Shown: positions 24,831 through 33,737, numbered from the stretch's first letter. The stretch: DNA of 64,000 nt from Levilactobacillus wangkuiensis (GCF_016861605.1 NZ_BOLM01000004.1:62001-126000); one strand, 5' to 3'. Numbers and translations: made by a program. Notes: a model not told the origin generated them from the sequence alone.

Positions 24831-25376
24831 AACGACCTGTTTTCCGGTCTCTTAATCCCATTAATATTAATTATCCGAGCAAATTCTTATCAATTCTAAA
24901 GGGCTAATGATAATTAGATCCATCGTTACGACATCTATTAAAGTTACATACAGTTGATTCAAGGGCCCTCTCTTCCTTTCTTGGCTACTCAAAATAATTA
25001 GCAGGTCTAGTTTAATTATTTTGAAGTTATTATTCTCTGCTAGGGTCAATCAGCCTCAATTCATCACTATAATCTAAGCAGTACTTGACGCAACATTCAT
25101 TTAAAAACGACGATTCTGAGCAATCGTTAACTCTCATTGCCGGCCATCATTCGTATTTTGCACCGACTTCGTTACCGCTCCTAACTCATCAAGTCAGCGC
25201 AAAATATACGCGTTCGTGCGTGGACAATCTCGCAATACGTCTTCTAAATACCTCTTTACACCTAATTTCATAATGGCCCTCCCCTAAAACGATAAAAATA
25301 TTGTTCACGCACAGGCGCACAGACACTACTCGAAACAGTATATTGATGGCAAACTCGTGTCTACCCAATATCAGTT
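24831..25376. other. AT-rich non-coding stretch
   Basis: No gene supported. A 60-residue minus-strand ORF at 24867-25049 has no good start site and no recognisable product. Near 25150-25215, CGTATTTTGC and GCGCAAAATATACG form an imperfect inverted repeat. The sequence is out of keeping with the GC-rich surroundings and is probably acquired DNA. Confidence 0.4.
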
Positions 25377-25405
25377 TTGCACAATCGACTGAAATAAGGT
25401 ATGCT
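25377..25405 (+). promoter_or_regulatory. Promoter of the second secreted-protein gene
   Basis: TTGCAC, 17 bases, TATGCT, in a stretch homologous to the promoter at 23753. Confidence 0.75.
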
Positions 25406-25449
25406 GTTTTCGGAGTCAGAACATTTAATAAAACAAAGGGGTTTGACGC

Positions 25450-26220
25450 ATGAAAAAATTACTTTTTAATTTGTTACTGGTAGGTGCCATAATCGGGGGA
25501 ATGGCCAGCTTAAACTTAGCAAGCGCTCACGCATCAACATACAAAGTTTCTAAGCTGAAGACCATGTCACCTACTTCATATTACGCAAAAAGAGCAAAAA
25601 ACGGCTACCTATGGAATAAGACGCACACGAAGCGACAACATAATCTAAAGAACTATCCCAAAACCACTTGGTATGCCACCGGAAAGTATGCTATGAAATC
25701 CCCTAAAAATAGTGGTACTTACCTGCAAGTTACAAATGGTAGTGGTAAAGCAAAAGGGTATGTCTGGACTGGTTACATGAAGAAAGGTGTCAATCCAGCT
25801 AACCCACAAGGTACGATTACCGATCCATTTGGGGCCTCAATGAGCACCTATAACGTGGATGACAAATTAAATCAGCAGTTGATTAGTCTATTCCCCGGGT
25901 CGGTGCCAGATAAGGCACTGCAAGCAGCCGCAAATTTTTTCTTCATGTATATTGGTGGCCAAGGTGACAACTATACGAGTGTTATTGAAAAAGCGGTCGG
26001 CTGGGAAAATGAACCGTCAGTAACCCGATTCGTTCCTAGCGTCTCTCTAAAGAAGTCTGACAATTTCATTGTTTTAGAGAAGTCTCAGTTGAAAGATCGT
26101 CTGTCCAAACAAAATAAAAGATTTACAGACTTCAAAGGCTATCGCATTGGTGCTTACGCGTTTCCTAAACATAGTAAAAATTATGGTACGTCAATGATCC
26201 TCTTAATGCCTTCAATCTAG
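25450..26220 (+). CDS. Secreted lactobacillar protein with SH3/GW-like domain, paralogue
   Basis: 256 residues with a signal peptide (MKKLLFNLLLVGAIIGGM; cleavage after SAHA near residue 29) and the same SH3/GW-like first half as the protein at 23975. The C-terminal third differs (GGQGDNYTSVIEKAVGWENE) but ends with the same YRIGAYAFPKHSK motif. The pattern, conserved wall-binding half and variable middle with conserved tail, suggests divergence after duplication in which one segment is under different selection. Function unknown. Confidence 0.75.
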   Translation: MKKLLFNLLLVGAIIGGMASLNLASAHASTYKVSKLKTMSPTSYYAKRAKNGYLWNKTHTKRQHNLKNYPKTTWYATGKYAMKSPKNSGTYLQVTNGSGKAKGYVWTGYMKKGVNPANPQGTITDPFGASMSTYNVDDKLNQQLISLFPGSVPDKALQAAANFFFMYIGGQGDNYTSVIEKAVGWENEPSVTRFVPSVSLKKSDNFIVLEKSQLKDRLSKQNKRFTDFKGYRIGAYAFPKHSKNYGTSMILLMPSI

Positions 26221-26279
26221 CTACAAAATGCCGCGAACCAAGATTTATGGTTCTATGACGCAGCAAACGTTAAAGGAAG

Positions 26280-26815
26280 AATCCAAATGAGTCGGCCCTT
26301 AAAACTATTGGCTAAAATGTTTATGCTTGAACAGGAAATGGCAACACTTCTCCCCGCGTTCTAGAGAGTGCCGGCGACGTGATCAATTGCGAGGTCTCCT
26401 TAATAAATTCTGAAGATGAATTGATCAAGCAGATGAGTTGCCTAAAAACCAGCTTGGCAAAGTAATTACCTATGCGTAAAATCAGCGAGCCACATTGAAT
26501 GAAATTATTGAACATGGTGAGTTTGATCTCAGTAAAAACGCCGCCGAACGCAACACGAAGAGTCTAGTGATTGGACAAAAAACTGACTGTTCAGCACTAG
26601 TCCAGCTAGAGCAAAAGCTACAACCGTTTGGATGACATTAATTGAATCGGCCAAAGCAAGTGGTGTTAATCCACGAGATTACATCCTTTATCTTTGAGAA
26701 AACATTCCCCAACTGCCGGCATTCGCAAAAGAATCTGAACTAGCAACTTATTTACCATGGAATTTTACACAGCGACCGGTTGACCACTGCGAATTAAACG
26801 CAACAGCTGCCTAAA
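26280..26815 (+). pseudogene. Decayed IS66-family transposase remnant
   Basis: In broken frames the stretch encodes the IS66 TnpC C-terminus. LGKVITYA-stop-NQRATLNEIIEHGEF is followed by the hallmark DLSKNAAERNTKSLVIGQK, a frameshift, then LFSTSPARAKATTVWMTLIE and PRDYILYL-stop-ENIPQLP. Several stops and at least one frameshift rule out function. No terminal inverted repeats or other IS66 genes were recognised. It lies next to the duplicated SMR segment. Confidence 0.8.
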
Positions 26816-26941
26816 GTATGGAAATAAAATGGCGTGTCCTCAAAACTATCTTATTTTTAGCTTGTAATTCAACACGGTCAGTTATTAGGCGCTTACTGAA
26901 AATCGTATCGTACCTTTGATCTTCTATATAGATTTACAATC

Positions 26942-26990
26942 TAAAAGCACCGTTTCATCCCCCAAATATTGGGAGACGAGACGGTGCTTT
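26942..26990 (-). terminator. Terminator, right copy of a duplicated segment
   Basis: AAAGCACCGT pairs with ACGGTGCTTT; inner CCCAAT/ATTGGG. It ends the SMR gene pair on the minus strand. Near-identical to 23397-23446. Confidence 0.8.
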
Positions 26991-27011
26991 CTCTGTTTTA
27001 ATTTAATTTAA

Positions 27012-27395
27012 TTAATGACTCGAGGTCCGTGAACGTAAGCGCTGGACCCACGGATTAACTGGCCGCGGACTGCTCGCCTTGACGGGTTGATTTAATAAAA
27101 CAACGCCAATGATAATGGCAATAAACCCCACCACTTTAAATCCGGTCAAGACTTCACCAAACGCCCAGACGCCAATTAGGCCAGTAATGGCTGTACCGAC
27201 ACCAGCCCAGACCGCATAGCCCACACTGAGGGGGAGCTGCCGTAAGGCTAACGAGAAACTAAAGATTGCTAGTCCGTAGAGGAACATCCCCGCAATCCCA
27301 ATCCACCGATGAGTGAACCCATCTGAGAATTTCAACAAGCTTGTCCCGACAATTTCGACACCGATGGCGAATACCAACTGTAACCATGCCCGCAT
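27012..27395 (-). CDS. SMR-family multidrug efflux protein, subunit 2
   Basis: 127 residues, four membrane helices, with the SMR features of a glutamate in helix 1 (GVEIVGTSLLKFSDGF) and the YAVWAGVGTA helix-3 motif. It has a basic C-terminal extension (PVKASSPRPVNPWVQRLRSR) beyond the usual length of about 105. It follows the partner gene at 27411 by 15 nt, so the two probably form a heterodimeric drug/cation:proton antiporter. Its 3' half also exists in the hybrid remnant at 23467. Confidence 0.88.
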   Translation of the reverse strand: MRAWLQLVFAIGVEIVGTSLLKFSDGFTHRWIGIAGMFLYGLAIFSFSLALRQLPLSVGYAVWAGVGTAITGLIGVWAFGEVLTGFKVVGFIAIIIGVVLLNQPVKASSPRPVNPWVQRLRSRTSSH

Positions 27396-27410
27396 CGTGC
27401 AGACCCCCTT

Positions 27411-27719
27411 TTAGCTATTTAATAGAATCACGCCAACAACAATGGCCAATAAGCCACTAATCCGGCTGAGACTGAGCCGTTCCCGGTACACTACAACGGC
27501 CAAAATAACCGTCGCCACTGTGCCGAGACCTGCCCACATGGCATACGTCACCCCTAATGGAAGCTTTTGCATGGCGAGTGTCACCAAAATCAATGAACTA
27601 AAGTACCCCACTAACACCATGATCGAGGGGATTAAATTCCGAAACCCGTTTGCTTGCTTCAAGAAAAAGCTGCCAACAACTTCCATAAAAATACCACCGA
27701 ACAATAATACGTATGCCAT
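27411..27719 (-). CDS. SMR-family multidrug efflux protein, subunit 1
   Basis: 102 residues from the ATG at 27719, which has AGGTGATAG upstream. Four membrane helices, helix-1 glutamate in GIFMEVVGSFFLKQA and YAMWAGLGTV in helix 3. First gene of the paired SMR operon. Paired SMR proteins usually work as heterodimers with opposite membrane topology. Confidence 0.88.
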   Translation of the reverse strand: MAYVLLFGGIFMEVVGSFFLKQANGFRNLIPSIMVLVGYFSSLILVTLAMQKLPLGVTYAMWAGLGTVATVILAVVVYRERLSLSRISGLLAIVVGVILLNS

Positions 27720-28001
27720 ATCTATCACCTCGCTAAAATTTTCGCTGTGGTCCTATTCTAAAGAAAATTTAAGCAAAAGGCAATCAAAAGATACGCCTGG
27801 CTGATTACAGTTTTGTGACAAACAGATAGCGGTATCTAGCCATTTAGCCGAATACCGTTTCGTCAGCTTAAATTCGCGAATAGCCACTCGAAGATTGGCC
27901 TAGGCCATCCACCATTTTGCCGTCATCGCTAACCAAAGTCTCCTAGACTAACCTCGCCAGATGGCGTACAGTAATCCCAATACCTATTTAGGAGGCTTCC
28001 C

Positions 28002-28445
28002 ATGGACGTTGAAACTTTTTGGCAGCACTTCAAAGCTGCCCACCCCGAAATTACCACGACTCACCACGATACCTATGCCTTTGGCGCAACCGACGAATCC
28101 GCTGACCTGCTGGCGCACCTAATTAAAATTGGTCAGAAGACCGCCACGACTTCGGCGCTCGACCTCTATGAAGCCGACGAGCCGCTCCCCTTTGTGGGCG
28201 AGTACAACATCATTTTAGACGCCCACGACCAACCCGTTTGCATCACGCAGACCAAGGTCACCGAGGTCGTGCCCTTTGACCAAGTCACCCAAGAGCACGC
28301 CTACCACGAGGGTGAAGACGACCGCACGCTGACCACGTGGCGGCGGGAACACCGTGCCTTCTTCACCGCTGCCTACCACGAGATGGGCCGCACCTTTAAT
28401 GAACAGATTCCCTGCTTCTGCGAAGTCTTTGAACGCGTGGATTAG
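28002..28445 (+). CDS. ASCH domain protein
   Basis: 147 residues. The sequence layout (FWQHFKAAHP, GATDESADLLAHLIKIGQKTATTSAL, PFVGEYNIILD, C-terminal W-R-EH-F and EVFERVD) is that of the ASCH family, a small PUA-like beta-barrel thought to bind RNA or act as an amidohydrolase on modified nucleosides. AGGAGG lies before the ATG. Monocistronic with the terminator at 28453-28500. Confidence 0.85.
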   Translation: MDVETFWQHFKAAHPEITTTHHDTYAFGATDESADLLAHLIKIGQKTATTSALDLYEADEPLPFVGEYNIILDAHDQPVCITQTKVTEVVPFDQVTQEHAYHEGEDDRTLTTWRREHRAFFTAAYHEMGRTFNEQIPCFCEVFERVD

Positions 28446-28452
28446 GACATGA

Positions 28453-28500
28453 GAAAAGGAGTCGCCTCGCACGAACTGTGTGGGACGACTCCTCTTTTAT
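28453..28500. terminator. Bidirectional terminator between ASCH and MFS genes
   Basis: AAAAGGAGTCG pairs with CGACTCCTCTTTT, serving both convergent genes. Confidence 0.85.
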
Positions 28501-28508
28501 GTCAAAAA

Positions 28509-29927
28509 TTAAGCAACGGCCTTAGACTTCCGACCGTCACGCAACATGGCTGCGAAGATCCAACCGACCACGGCGACCGCCAGGAAGGTGGCGAAGACCG
28601 CATGATAGCCGGCAAGGTTCGCCGCCACGTGACCCGCCGTCTTCAAATGACTGGCCGTAACGGTGGCAAGAATCAAGGTAGCCACGGCAACCCCGGTCGA
28701 CCCCAGAATCTGCCGCACGGTGGTAATGACCGCCGTCCCGTGAGAGATCAACTGGTCAGGCAGGGAGTTGGCCCCCAACGTGACCGCGGGCATCATGACG
28801 AAGGCGTTGCCCCCTTCAATCAGGGTGGCCGTTAAGATCATCGCCAGCAGCGACTGTTGGCCACCGACCAGCGTCAACCACAGCCAGCCCAGCACGATCA
28901 TGCTCATCCCAGTCAGCATCGTGGCCTTAAAGCCAATTTTATCCGCCAATTTCCCCGTAACGGGGTTTAGCAGGCTCAACACAACGGCCCCCGGGACCAG
29001 CGCCATCCCCGAAGCAAACGGCGAGATGCCCAGCACTTCTTGGTAGTACAGTGGAAAGACAATCGTGACCACGATCAAAGCGATGTAAGATGCCCCGGTC
29101 AAGAGCACGGCCAGGTCAAAATTAACCGTCTTCAGCACCCGTAAATCCAGGAGCGGTGCGTCGACATGAAATTGCCGGTAAACGAAGTAGGCCACCGCCA
29201 GTAAGCTGATGACCAGCAGCGCGCCCATGGCCGTCCAGTTGACCGCCGTCTTGCCAATTTGGTTAACGACGTACAGGATACCAATGAAGCCGACACTGCT
29301 CAGCACGGACCAGTAGTCCAGCTTGGCCTTGTGTTGCGGCATGACGTCCTTGATGGTTTTCAACGCGACCAGGAACACAATCGTGATGATGACCATGAAG
29401 ACCACGAACAGCCCCTGCCAGGTGGTGTAGCGCAACACGATGCCGGAGATGATTGGGCCAACCGCTAACGCTGACCCCATGACCAATCCGGCGAAGCCCA
29501 TGACACCGCCCCGCTGAGCTTCCGGCGTGATCCGCAACATGACCGTCTGGTACGACGGGAACATGATGCCGACCGCCATGGCCTCCATCACCCGGCCCAG
29601 CATCATCAACGGAAAGCTGGTTGCCAAATAAATGATGAACGTCCCGACGTCAAATAGTGCCAGCACGCTGACAAATAAGACCGGAAAGCGGATGTTATTT
29701 AACAGCCACGGGCTGACGGGCATCATGACCACCATCACCAGCATGAAGCCGGTCGTGAGCCATTGGACCGTGGACGCCGGCACGTTGAAGTATTTCATCA
29801 ACGTGGGGTACGCCGTGGACAGTGACGACTGGCTGATGGACATGGTGAAGGTCCCCGCCAGCAGCGTCCAGATAAATGCTAAATGGCTGTACGCTCTTCC
29901 CTGTAAATCGATTGCCTTTTCCTGCAC
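28509..29927 (-). CDS. MFS drug transporter, DHA2 (EmrB/QacA) family
   Basis: About 472 residues with 14 predicted helices; contains the motif-C-like GPIISG and the first-helix segment LLAGTFTMSISQSSLSTAYP typical of DHA2 exporters. I prefer the GTG at 29927, eight bases after AGGAG; the GTG three codons earlier overlaps that site. Likely exports toxic organic compounds. Monocistronic. Confidence 0.85.
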   Translation of the reverse strand: MQEKAIDLQGRAYSHLAFIWTLLAGTFTMSISQSSLSTAYPTLMKYFNVPASTVQWLTTGFMLVMVVMMPVSPWLLNNIRFPVLFVSVLALFDVGTFIIYLATSFPLMMLGRVMEAMAVGIMFPSYQTVMLRITPEAQRGGVMGFAGLVMGSALAVGPIISGIVLRYTTWQGLFVVFMVIITIVFLVALKTIKDVMPQHKAKLDYWSVLSSVGFIGILYVVNQIGKTAVNWTAMGALLVISLLAVAYFVYRQFHVDAPLLDLRVLKTVNFDLAVLLTGASYIALIVVTIVFPLYYQEVLGISPFASGMALVPGAVVLSLLNPVTGKLADKIGFKATMLTGMSMIVLGWLWLTLVGGQQSLLAMILTATLIEGGNAFVMMPAVTLGANSLPDQLISHGTAVITTVRQILGSTGVAVATLILATVTASHLKTAGHVAANLAGYHAVFATFLAVAVVGWIFAAMLRDGRKSKAVA

Positions 29928-30115
29928 TTCTCTCACTCCTCTTGCTACTTTAGAAACATTATTAACTGACTTCTATCCTAGTCCTTTTCCCGCGCGCTGT
30001 AAACCAAACCCGCGACCCTTGTTGAACGAAGTTACTTATTGGGTAATTTTTGGTACAATGGGATTATTAAACGGGATGACCCGTTGCGGACTACGCAAAG
30101 AATTGAGGGCAAATA

Positions 30116-30289
30116 ATGGACTTAGTAGCATATTTAACCGATGAAATTGATTTTCTAACGGAACAAATGAACCGGGCTAAGGATGAAAAGGACAACGCCA
30201 TGAACTTCTTGTGCGATGCCCGAATCACCGAAGCCAAACGCATCTTGGAACAGGTCAACACTGGTAAGATTACCAGCTTGAAGGCCTAG
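30116..30289 (+). CDS. Small conserved helical protein
   Basis: 57 residues, MDLVAYLTDEIDFLTEQMNR at the start, highly charged and probably a single long helix or hairpin. GAGGG precedes the ATG, and a promoter-like TTACTT, 16 bases, TACAAT is at 30032-30059. It is closed by a perfect terminator ten bases after the stop codon. Good codon use and clean signals support a real gene. No function recognised. Confidence 0.75.
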   Translation: MDLVAYLTDEIDFLTEQMNRAKDEKDNAMNFLCDARITEAKRILEQVNTGKITSLKA

Positions 30290-30298
30290 TTGCCGTAA

Positions 30299-30329
30299 CC
30301 GGACACGCCCCGCGTCCGGTTTTTCTTTT
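30299..30329 (+). terminator. Terminator of the 57-residue gene
   Basis: CCGGACAC and GCGTCCGG followed by TTTTTCTTTT. Confidence 0.9.
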
Positions 30330-30340
30330 GGTTTCTTTTT

Positions 30341-30603
30341 TGCGCGATGCTAGGTTGCGGAAACCCGGTTTCCACCTGCGGCGGGTCAGTCCCGTTCCCG
30401 GCGGCGGGCTCAAACTGCCCTGCTATGGGGCCGGTTCCAGCCAAAGTTCTGGCTTCCACCTCAACTTTGAGCCTGAGAAGCGGTCTCAAAGATTGTCCCG
30501 TGGGCTAGGCTGGAAAAGAACTCCAGCCAAGGCCACCGACACAGCTGGTCAGTTTGGCCCACCTCTGGTCACTCACAATTGCGCACCCATTTTCAACCGC
30601 GCT
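30341..30603 (-). ncRNA. Structured intergenic element, class A
   Basis: Minus strand: GTGACCAGAGGTGGGCC, CAGCTGTGTCG, apical GGCTGGAG/CTCCAGCC extended by CCTTGG, and the head hairpins are all present. The foot (GCGC, GGTTG, AAA pairings) is weaker than usual. The 3' end is about 12 nt beyond the terminator of the convergent 57-residue gene. Minus partner of the divergent pair with the array at 30944-31533. Confidence 0.78.
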
Positions 30604-30943
30604 TACCACCTCATCCCCCTCACATAAGTCCATCACGATAAATGACTTATCGTCGACACCTTATTGCGGATCAATAATTAAACAACTGATACCTTTGGAC
30701 CGTAAATTCCGAGTCACCGGGACTGCCCGCCTCCGGTTCCAACAGATTGTCCGCTGACCTAGCATGTGCTAAAAGATTTGGTCGTTGACAGTTTGATTGG
30801 CTGTGAGGCAGCGTTGTCTACCATTACCGCTAACGCCGACAATTCAAAGCTCCCAATCCCAATCTATGGTCATCACATTGGCAACCATACCGACCGTGGT
30901 AAAAATTTGATTGCCAACACATTATTACGGATTAACTGCAAAA

Positions 30944-31068
30944 TTAGTCGGAGGGCTGGGAAAACTGGGCTGGTTGTGGGAGTGACCAGAGGCGGCCAAG
31001 GTGCCCGACTGTGTCGATGGTCTTAGCTGGAGTTCTTTCCCAGCATAGTTCCATGGGACCAACCTTTC
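30944..31068 (+). repeat. 3'-truncated element, unit 1 of a tandem array
   Basis: Has the class A 5' foot (GGGCTGGGAAAACTGGGC), GTGACCAGAGGC, CTGTGTCGATGG and the apical hairpin, then breaks off after CCATGGGACCAACCTTT into CACACCAGCTCATCAC. The upstream flank, TGGTAAAAAT...TTGCCAAC and ACGGATTAACTGCAAA, is repeated before units 2 and 3. Confidence 0.8.
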
Positions 31069-31167
31069 ACACCAGCTCATCACCCCACGCGGTCATCACA
31101 TCGGCAACCATCACCGACCGTGGTAAAAATCTGGTTGCCAACTCATTGTTACGGATTAACTGCAAAG

Positions 31168-31252
31168 TTAGCCGCAGGGCTGGGAAAACTGGGCCGGTCG
31201 TGGAAGTGACCAGAGGCGCGCCAAGGTGCCCGGCTGTGTCGATGGTCTTAGC
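31168..31252 (+). repeat. 3'-truncated element, unit 2 of a tandem array
   Basis: Class A 5' foot and GTGACCAGAGGC through CTGTGTCGATGGTCTTAGC, then GCTCATGAG and the same CTTCACACCAGCTCATCAC junction as unit 1. The shared junction shows that the array grew by duplication of a larger unit. Confidence 0.8.
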
Positions 31253-31354
31253 GCTCATGAGATAACCCTTCACACCAGCTCATCACATTGACAACCCCAC
31301 CGACAGCAATAAAAATCTGATTGCCACCTCATTGTTACGGCTTAACTGCCACGT

Positions 31355-31533
31355 TAGCCGCAGGGCTGGTGAAAATGGGCTCAGCCATGGGAGTTGCCTT
31401 AGCGGGTCCCCCGCTTAGGCAACTGCTATCTTTGAGACGTGCTCTTCGGCTCAAAGTAAGTCCGAAGACCGCACCTCAGGCTTCGGACGTGCGCCCACAG
31501 CGTCACGGCCCATTTTCACCAGCCCGGAGGCGA
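31355..31533 (+). ncRNA. Structured intergenic element, class B, complete last unit of the array
   Basis: Plus strand. AGCC-GCA-GGGCTGGTGAAAATGGGC pairs with GCCCATTTTCACCAGCCC-GGA-GGC; then GTTGCCTTAGCGGG/CCCGCTTAGGCAAC, CTTTGAG/CTCAAAG and GTCCGAAGACCG/CGG hairpins. Although the two truncated units before it are class A, this one is class B. A promoter-like TACATT lies between it and map. Confidence 0.85.
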
Positions 31534-31652
31534 TGACAAAGACAAATAAAACCGTACCAAACCAATTTCAAAAAGATTTTAACCGCATAATTCGCTGAAA
31601 AGGTGAAATTGGTGTACATTAGAAGTAGATACAAATTTTAGGAGGTAACACG

Positions 31653-32447
31653 TTGATAACCATTAAATCAGACCGTGAAATTGAGAAAATGGCCGAATCC
31701 GGTGCCGTTTTAGCTGGTGTCCACAAGGGCTTACGGGACATCATTAAGCCAGGTATTTCTAGCTGGGAAATTGAACGTTTTGCCAACAAGTACATTGAAG
31801 AACATGGGGCCAAGCCTTCCGAAAAGGGCTTTGAAGGCTACAAGTATGCCACCTGTGTCAGTGTGAACGATGAAGTCGCCCACGCCATCCCCCGCAAGGA
31901 ATTGTTGCTTAAGGAAGGCGACATCGTGGCCGTTGACATGACCGTCAACCTGGACGGCTTTGAAAGTGACTCTTGCTGGACTTACGCTGTCGGCAAAATC
32001 AGTCCTGAAGCCCAACACCTGATGGACGTCACCAAGAAGTCCCTCTACTTGGGTATCGACCAAGCCGTTGTCGGCAACCGGATCGGTGACATTGGTCACG
32101 CCATCCAAGCCTACACGGAAGGCCAAGAACACATGGGCGACGTCCGTGAATTGATTGGCCATGGGATTCAACCAACCATGCACGAACAACCAAACGTCCC
32201 TAACTACGGGGAAGCTGGCAAGGGCCTGCGGTTACGTGCCGGCATGACCATCACCATCGAACCCATGATCAACTTGGGCACCTGGGAAATTGCCACGCGC
32301 CAAACGGCTGACAAGTCATGGGACTACTACGTCACGGCTGACGGTTCCCTGTCCGCCCAATACGAACACACCTTGGTCATCACTGACGACGGTCCTAAGA
32401 TCTTAACGTCACAAGACGACGCCATCGACGAAAAGTACCGGCTCTAA
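31653..32447 (+). CDS. map: Methionine aminopeptidase, type I
   Basis: Removes the N-terminal methionine from nascent proteins. The 264-residue protein shows all five metal ligands in order: two Asp in VDMTVNLDGFESDSCW, His in ELIGHGIQPTMHE, Glu in TIEPMIN and Glu in YEHTLVIT. It starts with TTG at 31653, seven bases after AGGAGG. It is a monocistronic gene with its own terminator. Confidence 0.96.
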   Translation: MITIKSDREIEKMAESGAVLAGVHKGLRDIIKPGISSWEIERFANKYIEEHGAKPSEKGFEGYKYATCVSVNDEVAHAIPRKELLLKEGDIVAVDMTVNLDGFESDSCWTYAVGKISPEAQHLMDVTKKSLYLGIDQAVVGNRIGDIGHAIQAYTEGQEHMGDVRELIGHGIQPTMHEQPNVPNYGEAGKGLRLRAGMTITIEPMINLGTWEIATRQTADKSWDYYVTADGSLSAQYEHTLVITDDGPKILTSQDDAIDEKYRL

Positions 32448-32477
32448 TCAGCTAGTCTTGATCGATTAAGCTAAAAA

Positions 32478-32514
32478 ATGAGAGTGAGGATTGGTTTCCT
32501 CACTCTTTTGTTTT
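32478..32514 (+). terminator. map terminator
   Basis: AGAGTGAGGA pairs with TCCTCACTCT, followed by TTTGTTTT. Confidence 0.88.
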
Positions 32515-32684
32515 ACACTAAGGTCATTGGTAAGTGTAGAACAAATATAGGATTATTAAGGACTCAATTGAAGGATTGACGTTATGAAGACGTTTGGCCT
32601 GCTCGCTCAGCTCACGTAGACAAATAAGCTACCACAAGCCAGGCGAAACCCAAGACCAATCGGATAAATAATCATCCACGTCAC

Positions 32685-32977
32685 GGGTCAAACCAGTGTC
32701 AGCCGCAGGGCTGGGAAAACTGGGCCGGTCGTGGAAGTGACCAGAGGCGTGCCAAGGTGACCGGCTGTGTCGATGGCCTTGGCTGGAGTTCTTTTCCAGC
32801 CTAGCCCATGGGACAACCTTTGAGACCGCCCCTCAGGCTCAAAGTTGAGGTGGAAGCCCGCCCTTTGGCTGGAACCGGCCCCACAGCAGGGCTCCTTGAG
32901 CTCGCCGCCGGGAACGGACGCGACCAGGCCCAGTTTTCACCAGCCCGGAGGCGCTGACAAAGACAATTGTTTAACCC
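32685..32977 (+). ncRNA. Structured intergenic element, class A, complete
   Basis: Near-identical to the copy at 529-783 over its 3' half. The outer arms GGGTCAAAC and GTTTAACCC pair with one mismatch; TGTCAGCC/GGCGCTGACA, the GCA/GGA loop and the full foot are present. The element ends only about 30 nt before the methyltransferase start codon, leaving no space for a promoter, so it should be transcribed as that gene's leader. Confidence 0.88.
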
Positions 32978-33007
32978 AAGTAAATATTAATTAGGAGGTT
33001 GGCTTGT

Positions 33008-33727
33008 ATGGCTTTAACCAATCAGACACCCGAAGACCAGGTGCAAGACATTTTCAACCGCATCGCCCCACAGTACGACCAAATGAACAGCGTGATCAGT
33101 CTGGGAACCCACCGCATCTGGCGGCAACAGGTGATGAACGCCATGACGCTGCGGCCCGGCGACTTTGCGCTCGACCTCTGTTGTGGCACGGGCGACTGGA
33201 CCCTGTCCTTGGCGCAAGCCGTGGGTCCCGCCGGCCAGGTCGTGGGCTTAGACTTTAGCGACGTCATGCTGCAAGAGGCCAGCCGCAAGGTCCGCGCGGC
33301 CCACCTGAGCGACCGCATCACGCTGCGTCAGGGAGATGCCATGCACCTGCCCTACCCGGGCAACAGCTTCAACGTGGTCACGATTGGCTTTGGCCTGCGC
33401 AACGTGCCGGACGCCAACCAAGTCCTCCGGGAAATGGCGCGCGTCGTCAAGCCCGGCGGCCAAGTCGTTTGCCTGGAAACGTCGCAACCCACTAATCCGG
33501 TGATTCATGCCGGCTGGCAGCTGTACTTTGGCCACGTGGTCCCGTTGATGGGCCGTTTTGCCCATCATTATCAGGCCTACAACTACCTGCAACGCTCGAC
33601 ACACAAATTCGTCACGGTGACGGAATTGGCCACCATGTTTCGTACGGCCGGCCTCCAACGAGTCCACTACCACCAGTTCAATCTGGGCGCGGCGGCAGTC
33701 CATTTGGGCACAAAGCCTTACCGTTAA
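33008..33727 (+). CDS. menG: Demethylmenaquinone/ubiquinone methyltransferase-like (UbiE/MenG)
   Basis: SAM-dependent C-methylation of demethylmenaquinone in menaquinone synthesis. The 239-residue Rossmann methyltransferase has motif I DLCCGTGDWTL near 59, and the family signatures GFGLRNVPD and VVKPGGQVVCLETSQP. AGGAGG precedes the ATG at 33008. No other menaquinone genes are in the window; many lactobacilli keep this gene alone or use it with exogenous quinone precursors, so its in vivo substrate is uncertain. Confidence 0.88.
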   Translation: MALTNQTPEDQVQDIFNRIAPQYDQMNSVISLGTHRIWRQQVMNAMTLRPGDFALDLCCGTGDWTLSLAQAVGPAGQVVGLDFSDVMLQEASRKVRAAHLSDRITLRQGDAMHLPYPGNSFNVVTIGFGLRNVPDANQVLREMARVVKPGGQVVCLETSQPTNPVIHAGWQLYFGHVVPLMGRFAHHYQAYNYLQRSTHKFVTVTELATMFRTAGLQRVHYHQFNLGAAAVHLGTKPYR

Positions 33728-33737
33728 AATAGTCACA

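Noticed and set aside
26240-26270. Intact transposase gene next to the secreted proteins
   Set aside because: The IS66-like frame contains several stops and a frameshift, so it is listed as a pseudogene.
30865-31533. CRISPR-like array
   Set aside because: Units are long (about 190-220 nt), differ in length and truncation, and have no unique spacers or cas genes.
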